Assembly (NCBI GenBank): GCA_013396525.1
Contig: VWYX01000921.1
Span: 266,695-330,694, forward strand
DNA: 64,000 nucleotides
Reading direction: 5' to 3'
Source: Chaetorhynchus papuensis
Lineage: Eukaryota > Chordata > Aves > Passeriformes > Rhipiduridae
The notes beneath the pieces are model-generated. The model worked only from the letters and a program-made list of their open reading frames with translations, searched no databases and had not been told where the DNA came from. The position numbers were made by a program, and so were the translations under genes. Below are positions 48,001 through 60,000 of this stretch, one piece after another (the first letter of the stretch is position 1; each line of letters starts with the position of its first letter).

Positions 48001-51000
48001 CTATGAAAAACTCTTCCTGTGGATGGTTGTTCGCATCAACCAGCAGCTGGACACGAAGCTGCCACGACAGCACTTTATTGGGGTCTTAGACATTGCTGGC
48101 TTTGAGATCTTTGAGGTTTGCTTTTACACAGTACTCTCAGACTTCTGCCTGTCTCTAAACGCTTTTTGTATTTTGTTTGACTTCTCTGACCTTTCCTCCT
48201 CCCCACCCCAGTGCTGCCCTCAAGAACAGGGCAAATCTGTCTCAAGCTGCTTCTGCCTTTGTAGATGCATCACCCACTTTGTAAGAGAAGAGACATAGCC
48301 TTGAAGCTGCTCTCTCTCCCCACAGAATCTGTATTTAGTGACATTAGGGCCACCCAAAACATGGCCAATGCAGACTGCAGCAACCGTGTGCTGCACTGCA
48401 CAACTTTTCTGTAAGCCTGGACACCCATGGTTATAGTCTTTACACTGTTATCAAAACCCTTCTGGGACAGTCTGTCTGACCTTGCCATGACATCTCTGTG
48501 AAAAAAATTTATCAGAGGCAGTTTAACACTATTAACACACTTACTCAAATATTAGTTTAACAGCTTTGAGCAGCTGTGCATTAACTTCACCAATGAGAAA
48601 CTGCAACAGTTCTTCAACCACCACATGTTCGTGCTGGAGCAGGAGGAGTACAAGAAGGAGGGAATTGAATGGAAGTTCATTGACTTTGGCATGGACCTGG
48701 CTGCCTGCATTGAGCTCATTGAAAAGGTGAGTTTCTTAAGCATCTTGTGCAATCACACAAATTGGATCTGTAAAGGATTCTTTAGAGTGTTTGCACTGAG
48801 TGCCTTCAATACAATCTCTCTCGGAAACTTTCAGGTCTCTTCAAGAAGTTGCTGCACAGTTTTTGCCTGACTTCATTTGTTTTCCACACACTGTCTGCGT
48901 AGTTCAAACCTGTATATGAAAATCTTATGAGTTCTTTTAAGTATCTTGCCAGCTGTTCACAAAAAAATCTTACTTACCTGCTCCTCTCAGGCTAATTCTC
49001 TATAAAATACCTCCAGTACTTCAATTTTAGCATGTCTTTCACTCTGTATTATTATAGCTTGAGTTCATCTTATTTGGAAAAACTATTTTTCTATTCAGCC
49101 CATGGGCATCTTCTCCATCCTGGAAGAGGAGTGCATGTTCCCCAAGGCAACTGACACCTCTTTCAAGAACAAGCTCTATGACCAGCACCTGGGCAAGTCC
49201 AACAACTTCCAGAAGCCCAAGCCTGCCAAAGGCAAGGCTGAGGCCCACTTCTCCCTGGTGCACTACGCTGGAACAGTGGACTACAACATCACTGGCTGGC
49301 TGGAGAAGAACAAGGACCCTCTGAATGAAACTGTCGTTGCGCTGTACCAGAAATCATCTGTGAAAGTTTTATGTCATCTTTATGCCAGTTTTGCTTCCAT
49401 AGATGAAGGTAAGCTCGGAGGATTATGTTTCCACTTTGGGGCTTCCTACTGTACCTCTTACCTGACATGGATCACTGTTGAGTCAGTGCTTGTGTGCTGT
49501 GCATTAGATGCACAATTATAACACTGTCAAAGGGATCTGCAGCAGCTCCTCAGCTGGACTGTCATCTCATTTTCCAGCTGAAGATGGTGGAAAGAAAAAA
49601 GGAACCAAGAAAAAGGGCTCTTCCTTCCAAACTGTCTCTGTACTCTTTCGGGTAAGTGTGTTCTCTGGCAGAGACTGCTGAGAGGACAGCCCTGTCACAC
49701 CCAGCTCCACACCTACATTTTCATTTTTAGACAGGAGGGAAGTTCTTCAGTAGTAGCCATTTACTTTGCTGATGCCTACACAGGATTGTAGAATATTCAC
49801 TAGAGGAGTAAGGAGAAAGTTCTGAATTTTTACTTTTCAGCAGAGCCAAATCACTTTGAGAACTGAGATAATACAGAGATTAGAGATGATCTCTGTTTTA
49901 CAGGAAAATCTAAATAAGCTGATGTCTAACTTACGAACAACTCGTCCTCACTTTGTGCGTTGCATCATTCCCAATGAAACAAAGACCCCAGGTAATTCAT
50001 AAAACACGGAACAGAAAGGTGCAGAAAGAGCAATAAACCAGTGCTAGAACAATCAGTATGTCCCCATGTTGCTCTGTCACAGGCCTGATGGATCACAAGC
50101 TTGTCCTGCACCAGCTGCGATGTAATGGTGTTCTGGAAGGCATCCGGATCTGCAGGAAAGGATTTCCTAACAAGATATCATATGGGGATTTCAAACAAAG
50201 GTCAGTAATGACATTCTTGTGTCTGCATTGAGCCCAATTCATTTGAGAGAAGAGTCTTGCTAAACCAGTCCATGATATAGTTGTTAGGAAAAGACTATTT
50301 TAATATTTAACACTCATGGAAAGCAGAAGACATATCTAATAGCATGGTCTGTGTGGGCAGTGCCCACCCAGATGCCTTCCTCAATACTGTATGCCAAAAC
50401 CTATTTTTAATGCATTCCTGTTAATCTGAATGTTTGGATATTCTTTGCTTTAATTCTCAAATTGGACACAAGCATGTTTCAGCAAAAATACAGAGGGTGG
50501 TCTATGCACATCCTGTATTTAACAGCTATCTAGTAGAGATGTGAAGAATGTGGTTTAAATAATTCTAACTAGAAGGGTTTCACAGAGAGGAAATTGTGTT
50601 AAACTCAATACTACTTCTTGATGAAATGTTAAGTTTGACTGGCAAATAGAGCTGCAGTAACAAAAGGGACTTCAAGAGGAAATCCAAGTTAGTTCCACGT
50701 GGTCCTCTCATTTTCTGCTGGGCTAACATTTCTGCATGCTAACATTTCTACAGCATTAGCACATTCCTTTATAGATAAAACCCCTCAACCAAAAAAATCT
50801 TGTCCTGGGAATTGCTGTGCAAATAAGACATTCATAAAGGGTTGCTAAATTCAGGGCAACCCAGACTAGTGATAATGAGTGTGACACAGACGAGCAGAGT
50901 CTCTCAGTTCCAGTGAAGGCTGTCATGCATCCTTGGAGCCTACTGAACTGACCTGCTGCTATTTGCTGCTTTTCTTACTGCTTTGCTATTTGAGGCTGGA

Positions 51001-54000
51001 GGTGTGAGTCAGACTCAGCCTTCCTCTGTATCTTCAAACTGACAGCTGTTCCTGTGGCATCCTGTGCACCAAAATGGTTCTGATGGGTAAACTTTTTTCT
51101 TTATTTTGTCAGATACCACTTTCTGAATGCCAGCGCCATTCCAGAGGGAACGTTTATTGATAGCAAGAAGGCGTGTGAAAAGTTGCTGTCTTCCATTGAG
51201 ATAGATCATACTCAGTACAAATTTGGACACACTAAGGTAAATGTTTAATTTACCCATCATTCACTGCATTGAAATGTAAGCCCAGCAACGGGTGATGTCT
51301 GTTCCTTGGCTGCAGGTGTTCTTCAAGGCAGGTTTGCTGGGTGTCCTGGAAGAGATGAGAGATGATTGCTTAGGACAGATGATCACACGGACCCAGGCTT
51401 TGTGCAGGGGATACCTCCGGAGACTTGACTTGAAAAGAATGTTTGACCAAAGGTGTGTGTCTTCTGCCAGGTCTGGTAGCTCAAAGATGGGCTTTATTCA
51501 CAGTACTGATGGATCACTTTGGCTTCAGGGAGTCCGTCCTCCGCATCCAGTACAACATCCGTGCATTCATGAAAGTCAAGCAGTGGCCCTGGATGAAGCT
51601 GTACTTCAAGTTAAAACCCCTCTTAAAAAGTGTGGGAACTGAGAAAGAAATGGCCATGATGAAGGAAGAGTTTGAGAGAACAAAAGAGGAACTGGCTAAA
51701 TCAGAAACCACGAGGAACGAACTGGAAGAAAAAATGGTGACTCTGGTGCAAGAGAAGAAGGACCTACAGCTGCAAGTACAAACTGTATGTAATTTAAATA
51801 ATTTTTGGCTCTTCAGATTACATCAGTTTTGTCTGATGTCAGGAAAGGGCTGTAAGGAAATCCTTTTAATTCATGGTCCAGCCATTTAATAAGCAGGTGA
51901 TTTCTGTGTCAGTGCCAATGTGTGACAATGAAACACATTTCTGTTCTCTGTAAAAAAGGAAAACGAAAATTTGGCTGATGCTGAAGAAAGATGTGACCAG
52001 CTCATCAAACTAAAATTCCAGCTGGAAGCAAGAATAAAGGAGGTAATGGAAAAGCTGGAGGATGAAGAGGAGATGAATGCTGATCTGGCGGCCAGAAAGA
52101 GGAAACTGGAGGATGAATGCTCTGAGCTGAAGAAAGATACTGATGACCTTGAGCTAACATTGATCAAGGCTGAAAAGGAAAAGCATGCCACCGAAAACAA
52201 GGTGCTTTTTATTTCTGCAATGTTTAATAACAGTTCCTCTGTCTATGTATAGGCTGTAAAGGTTCAGTAAACTTGAATGCTTCCATGTGAATGCTGTGTA
52301 AGGAGATCTGTGGGCCTGGTACTGAATCTGGGCACCTCTGCTGTGCAGGAAAACCAAACCATAAGCCTGCACAAATGCATTAAAATTTAAGTTCAACATT
52401 GCTTTGTGACTTCTGAAAGGTTGATAGATAAGCAGAGAGATTGTAGAGTTTGACCATACCTTTGGGAGTCTAACAACAAGTTCATTATCTGTGTTCATTG
52501 CCTATGTGAGGGACAAAATTATTAGTGACCTTTAAGTATTTTGCCTTACAATAGGTGAAAAATCTGACTGAAGTAGTGACAGGTTTGGATGAGACTGTTG
52601 CAAAGCTAGTCAAGGAGAAGAAGGCCCTGCAAGAAGCCCAGCAACAGGCATTGGATGACCTGCAAATAGAGGAGGACAAAGTTAATACCCTCACCAAAGC
52701 TAGGACCAAGCTGGAGCAGCAAGTGAACCATGTGAGCATGTTCCACACAAGGAAAAGGAGCAGATTCTTTAGTTGTTCCATCAGTCATGTTTATATATGT
52801 TTATGTTGCAGGTTGAAGGATTTTTGGAACTTGAAAGAAAAGCATGTGTGGACCTTGGACGAGCGAAGAGAAAGCTTGAGGGAGACTTGAAACTTGCACA
52901 GGAAACCGTAGTAGATCTGGAGAATGATAAACAACTTTTAGATGAAAAATTAAGGAAGTATGAGAAAAAAATTAGTGAAAAATTTATTATTTGGCTTTAA
53001 TTGGACATATTTTCTTTTTATTAAAAGAACATCTCCTTCACAGGAAAGACTTTGATTTTAACCAGATGCAAAATAAAATTGGAGAACAGCGAAATTCAGG
53101 TACTCATTTGCAGAAGAAGATCAGAGAATTGCAGGTAAGAGACTTTATGTACCTACTTCATCATTACTGTTTGCTTGTTCTGAACTGTAGTACCACAATA
53201 ATGCTTGTCCACAGTTTGGCTTTTGGCATTGGCTCCATCAGACATGGGGGAAGCTTCCAGCATCTTCTCACAGAAGTCACCCCTGTACCCCCCACCACCA
53301 AAACCTGGCCATGCAAACCCAACACAACAACAGAAAGCTGTGATCTAAAGTTAGAATGAGTTGATCCATAGGTCCTTTCCTGTCAGAAAGTCTTTACCTA
53401 CAGTGCCAAAACAGTGAAATTCGAAGAAAGTTTGTTTTGCTCGTAGATTCCAAAACAAAGTGCTTGGTGTTCTACTGTGACAAATATGCATTAACCTGAG
53501 CACTGAATTACTTGTTCCCTATTTAATTATGACTCGTTAATTACTGCTGGTTTAATTACCTCATTATATAGGCCCGTGCTGCAGAGCTGGAAGAGGAGTC
53601 TAGGAGTGAGAAAGCGGCGCGGGCAAAAGCAGAGAAGCGTTGTGGTGAGCTGGCTCGCGAGCTGGAGGAAATCCATGGAAGTCTTGAAGAGGCTGGAGGA
53701 GCCACCACTGCTCAAACAGAACTCAACAAGAAGCGTGAGGCAGAATTCCAGAAGATGCGCCGTGACCTGGAAGAGGCCACGCTGCAGCACGAAGCCACGG
53801 CTGCCGCCCTGCGCAAGAAGCACGCGGACAGCACAGCTGAGCTGGGGGAGCAGATCGACAACCTGCAACGCGTGAAGCAGAAGCTGGAGAAGGAGAAGAG
53901 CGAGCTGAAGATGGAGATNCATCAAACTAAAATTCCAGCTGGAAGCAAGAATAAAGGAGGTAATGGAAAAGCTGGAGGATGAAGAGGAGATGAATGCTGA

Positions 54001-57000
54001 TCTGGCGGCCAGAAAGAGGAAACTGGAGGATGAATGCTCTGAGCTGAAGAAAGATACTGATGACCTAGAGCTAACATTGATCAAGGCTGAAAAGGAAAAG
54101 CATGCCACCGAAAACAAGGTGCTTTTTATTTCTGCAATGTTTAATAACAGTTCCTCTGTCTATGTATAGGCTGTAAAGGTTCAGTAAACTTGAATGCTTC
54201 CATGTGAATGCTGTGTAAGGAGATCTGTGGGCCTGGTACTGAATCTGGGCACCTCTGCTGTGCAGGAAAACCAAACCATAAGCCTGCACAAATGCATTAA
54301 AATTTAAGTTCAACATTGCTTTGTGACTTCTGAAAGGTTGATAGATAAGCAGAGAGATTGTAGAGTTTGACCATACCTTTGGGAGTCTAACAACAAGTTC
54401 ATTATCTGTGTTCATTGCCTATGTGAGGGACAAAATTATTAGTGACCTTTAAGTATTTTGCCTTACAATAGGTGAAAAATCTGACTGAAGTAGTGACAGG
54501 TTTGGATGAGACTGTTGCAAAGCTAGTCAAGGAGAAGAAGGCCCTGCAAGAAGCCCAGCAACAGGCATTGGATGACCTGCAAATAGAGGAGGACAAAGTT
54601 AATACCCTCACCAAAGCTAGGACCAAGCTGGAGCAGCAAGTGAACCATGTGAGCATGTTCCACACAAGGAAAAGGAGCAGATTCTTTAGTTGTTCCATCA
54701 GTCATGTTTATATATGTTTATGTTGCAGGTTGAAGGATTTTTGGAACTTGAAAGAAAAGCATGTGTGGACCTTGGACGAGCGAAGAGAAAGCTTGAGGGA
54801 GACTTGAAACTTGCACAGGAAACCGTAGTAGATCTGGAGAATGATAAACAACTTTTAGATGAAAAATTAAGGAAGTATGAGAAAAAAATTAGTGAAAAAT
54901 TTATTATTTGGCTTTAATTGGACATATTTTCTTTTTATTAAAAGAACATCTCCTTCACAGGAAAGACTTTGATTTTAACCAGATGCAAAATAAAATTGGA
55001 GAACAGCGAAATTCAGGTACTCATTTGCAGAAGAAGATCAGAGAATTGCAGGTAAGAGACTTTATGTACCTACTTCATCATTACTGTTTGCTTGTTCTGA
55101 ACTGTAGTACCACAATAATGCTTGTCCACAGTTTGGCTTTTGGCATTGGCTCCATCAGACATGGGGGAAGCTTCCAGCATCTTCTCACAGAAGTCACCCC
55201 TGTACCCCCCACCACCAAAACCTGGCCATGCAAACCCAACACAACAACAGAAAGCTGTGATCTAAAGTTAGAATGAGTTGATCCATAGGTCCTTTCCTGT
55301 CAGAAAGTCTTTACCTACAGTGCCAAAACAGTGAAATTCGAAGAAAGTTTGTTTTGCTCGTAGATTCCAAAACAAAGTGCTTGGTGTTCTACTGTGACAA
55401 ATATGCATTAACCTGAGCACTGAATTACTTGTTCCCTATTTAATTATGACTCGTTAATTACTGCTGGTTTAATTACCTCATTATATAGGCCCGTGCTGCA
55501 GAGCTGGAAGAGGAGTCTAGGAGTGAGAAAGCGGCGCGGGCAAAAGCAGAGAAGCGTTGTGGTGAGCTGGCTCGCGAGCTGGAGGAAATCCATGGAAGTC
55601 TTGAAGAGGCTGGAGGAGCCACCACTGCTCAAACAGAACTCAACAAGAAGCGTGAGGCAGAATTCCAGAAGATGCGCCGTGACCTGGAAGAGGCCACGCT
55701 GCAGCACGAAGCCACGGCTGCCGCCCTGCGCAAGAAGCACGCGGACAGCACAGCTGAGCTGGGGGAGCAGATCGACAACCTGCAACGCGTGAAGCAGAAG
55801 CTGGAGAAGGAGAAGAGCGAGCTGAAGATGGAGATAGATGACTTGGCTGGTCGTACAGAGACCATTATCAAATCCAAGGTGTTTCTTCATAAATTAAATA
55901 CTTGAATTGCTGATATTTCTGTCAGATGGGTGTGGATGCTGAAAGGGCTTCAGCAGTGAATTCCTTCAGCTCTCTAGCATTTTGTGAGAACTCTGTCTTT
56001 CCCATGCAAGCTAACTAAAACAAAGTTACCAGTTTATAAATACTCACACCTGCAACTTGTTTTTTGCCAGATTGTTATGGCTTCAACTAAAAACACTTGG
56101 GAATGGAAGTCTTAGAGTTGGGCCAATCCCCTCGAGGGGTGGATGGCCAGAGGACCAATTACTTTATGCCATTTGACTCACTTTTTGTGAACTAACATAT
56201 AAAAGCCTCAGGAAAAAACCATTAAACTGACCTTGCTGCCATTTCTACCTGACTCTGGACTTGGTGTGGTTTTTCTATGCATCCACGTTATGACAGTGAG
56301 AGATGGGAACTTTACAAACACACCTACACAGGTTCCACTTTCTTATTCTCTTTCAGGCTAACCTGGAAAAAAGGTACCGCACCCTGGAAGATGAGATGAG
56401 TGAGATGAAAGCCAAACTTGAGGAGCACCAGAGAAGTGTGAATGAGATGGTGATACAAAAAGCCCAGCTCCAGACAGAGTCTGGTAAGGAAGGCACAAAG
56501 ATGTGCTGAGAGGGTATTTTTTCCCTTCAGTAGCAAACAGATTCTCTCGTGTACCATTTTCTGACCAGTTTGTTGGAAGGTCATTGAGCATAATGCTCAA
56601 GGGGAATCTTAGAACGAAAATGAAAAATTGAGAAAAAATGTAAAATGGCTCAGGAAAAATCTGAAAAAGACAATATTGGAGGGCTACAAGAAGTACTGAG
56701 AGATGATGGCATAAGCTCTAGGCACCTCTCCAATAAAGGGGAAAGGTGTACTTCAGCCCACACAACAGAGGGTGACATGGAATAAATGTTTTCCAGTTAT
56801 TGTAAATCTTAGGGAATGAAACTTTAGGGTTTATCTCTTTCATCACAAGGCCAAATATGGGAAACTGCTACAGCATTTTGTGTCAGTTCAGCCAGTGTGA
56901 CAGCATAAAATCCTACTGCTTCAAAATGAAAATTGGGCTTTAAAAGAAACAATTAAACAAATTTTCTAAAGCATTTGTCTTCAGGAAAAAAAGTAGCATC

Positions 57001-60000
57001 CAATGGATCAGAACTGTAATAAGGGATACAATTAGAATTAGGGAATCAGGTGAATTTAGATAAAGAAAGAACAACAGCAAGAGCATTTTGAAGGATTAAA
57101 ATATATTGTGCAATGGTAGATGTATGTACACAATGGGAGCAACTGATAAGGTAAACAGTGCTGTGTGATTCCACTTATGTATTATTATTATTATAATAAT
57201 ATATGAGTGTTTTCAGGATGCTTAATCTGGACAGTATTGAGAACTTGTCCTCTCTTGTCATAGGTGAACTAAGCCGTCAACTCAAAGAGAAAGAAACTGT
57301 GAGATTGCAGCTGTCCAGGAGCAAGCAGGCACTTACACAGCAAATAGAAGAACTCAAGAGGCAGCTGGAGGAAGAGATCAAGGTAGTGTGACCCACCGAG
57401 CACCTGCTAAGACTGCAAAATGTGTCAGGGTCTCAGTTCATTTGAAAAACACTTTTGGGAGTTTGTAAGTATTGCCTATAGTCTAATACAGTAAAATGAC
57501 TCCTGGGCAGGATGTGTACAGTAAGCACTGTGTGCAGGATGACTCTGGCATGCTAAAAGTGATTTAACTTTTGATGAATTTTTTCATGTTTTTAAATTTT
57601 AAAGCCATGGTCTATGTGATTTCTTTAGCTTCTGTAGCCACAGGGAAGAAAAGTTACAGCATATGGCAAGGTGAAAGCATCACTTTTGGTCTTTTCTAGT
57701 GGTAGAGTTGAGAAAAGTTGGTGACAGGTAAAGGCAGCTGCCTGAACACTTACAAAACCCCAGGCCTTTGTCTTCTGATCAAGCTGCAGTAATCATATTT
57801 CAGATGTGCAAGGTCATGAGGTCGCCTGCTGGTCACAGCCAACAGAAACACATGATATTATGGGTAATTTTCAGGCCAAGAACGCCCTGGCCCACGCCCT
57901 GCAGTCCGCTCGCCACGACTGTGACTTGCTCCGGGAACAATATGAGGAGGAGCAGGAGGCCAAGGGGGAGCTGCAGCGCGCCCTGTCCAAGGCCAACAGC
58001 GAAGTGGCCCAGTGGAGAACCAAATACGAGACGGACGCGATTCAGCGCACGGAGGAGCTCGAGGAGGCCAAGTATAGAATAGATGAGATGAGCTGTCCAG
58101 ATGTGTATTGGGCAGAACATAGACCCACTTTTAGTAGCCTGACCTAAATTATTTTCTTGGGGTTTACGTATAGTGTCAATTAAAATAAGACACGTAATGC
58201 AATGATTTTTTTAATCATATGCTTGTTTTATTTATGTGCCTTAAGGAAAAAGCTCTGTCAGCGTCTCCAGGAAGCAGGGCAGCAGGAGGAGACCCTGAAT
58301 TCCAAGTGTGCTTCCCTGGAGAAGATGAAGCTGAAGTTGCAGGGGGAGGTGGAGGATCTGACACTGGACATAGAGAGAGCAAACACATCAGCAGCTGCCC
58401 TTGACAGGAGACAGCAGAGCTTTGATAAGGTGATAAGTGAGCACAGTATCTCTCAAGTGTAGCCTTCCTAGAAAGCCAAACTAACACTCTGTACATCAGT
58501 CAATGCTGAAGTCAAGGCGAATCTAACTAGAGCCATTGGGGCATGGCAGAAGGAATTTGTCCTGGTTTCAGAGACTGCAGGATTTATCTAGTACAAAATA
58601 CAGTCACAGATAAAATAACATTTTCAGTACTAGCAGAAAATGAAACATAATAGCCTCTCCTATGGGTGAAGGCTGAGAGAATTGGAGTTGTTCAGCCTAG
58701 AGAAGAGAAGCTTCAGGGTGACCTAATTGTGGCCTTCCAGTGCCTGAAGGAAGCTACAAGAAAGGTGAGAGAGACTATTTACAAGGCCCTGGAGTGACAG
58801 GACAAGGGGGAATGGCTTCACACTGACAGAGAGTAGGTTTAGATTAGATATTAGAATGAAATTCTTCCTTGTGAGGGGATTTGGAACTTGGGGATCTTTG
58901 ACATCCTTTCCAACCCAAAGCGTTTTATGTTTCTGTGATGTCTTCCAGGTCATGGCAGAATGGAAGGGGAAGTACGAGGAGAGCCAGCTGGAGCGGGAAG
59001 CTCTCTCTAAAGAATCAGGCTCACTGAACACAGAGCTTTTCAAAGTGAAAAACGCCTATGAGGAAACCTTAGATCAGCTTGAAACACTCAAACGGGAGAA
59101 CACTGCTCTGCAGCGTACGTGTTTGGCTCTGGTTCCCCATTAGCTTTCACAGACCAACCACAACAGCATGTGCTCCACGAGCACACTCATGTCTGCAGGA
59201 GGGCACCAAGCGACAGCACTCTGTCCTTCCTGTGCTCTCCAGCTTAATTCAGAATATCAGTGTCTTACCAAAAGTTGTCATGCACATTTGTAAAGTGATG
59301 AAGCTACGAAAGCAAATGTCCTGGCTCTCCATTGTCTGCTGCAGACGTTGAGGTGCCATTGCCAGGTAAAGGTAGTGACCTCAGGAGACTGAACAGCTCA
59401 CAAAAGTGAGTTTTACAGATGCACTGAACACAGTGACAAGACCTATAGTTTTAGACCCTGATGGCCTATCCATAGATTTAACACATGCAGGGCTCTTCCA
59501 GGCTCTCTGTGAGGAGGGCTGTGAAACCACACTGCTGCCCCACGTAGCCTGCATGAGTGGGTTGTGTCTGGTTTTGTCTGTACATATTTACAGACATGCA
59601 TACCACTGTGTACACGTGTACCTATGTGTACACATATTTCTGTGTGCAAAAGAGGTGCTGAATGCAGCAACAAAACATAGAGTTCAGCTCCTCTGGTTGA
59701 TGCCATTCTTCTCTCACAGAGGAAGTAGCTGATCTGACAGAGCAGATTACTGCAAATGGCAAAATGATCAGAGAACTTGAGAAAGCCAAAAAGCAAGCTG
59801 AAGTAGAAAAAAATGGTCTGCGATTAGCTCTGCAGGAGGCAGAGGTGAGTTAGTTAAAATATTACTATAAATAGTAAAGAGCATGCTGAACAGCTTTCTG
59901 TTCCCTTTTCTGGCAGTAGCTGGTGTGCAAGGTTGATTGCCACAAACTTTAGGAGTGTCTGTGAAGTCACTGAGTACCACCATAATAATCATATTCTCAG

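Noticed and set aside
52003..55835. Real tandem duplication enlarging the myosin rod
   Set aside because: The copy edges coincide exactly with a single N, three other loci show the same pattern, and a normal-length frame results when it is collapsed.
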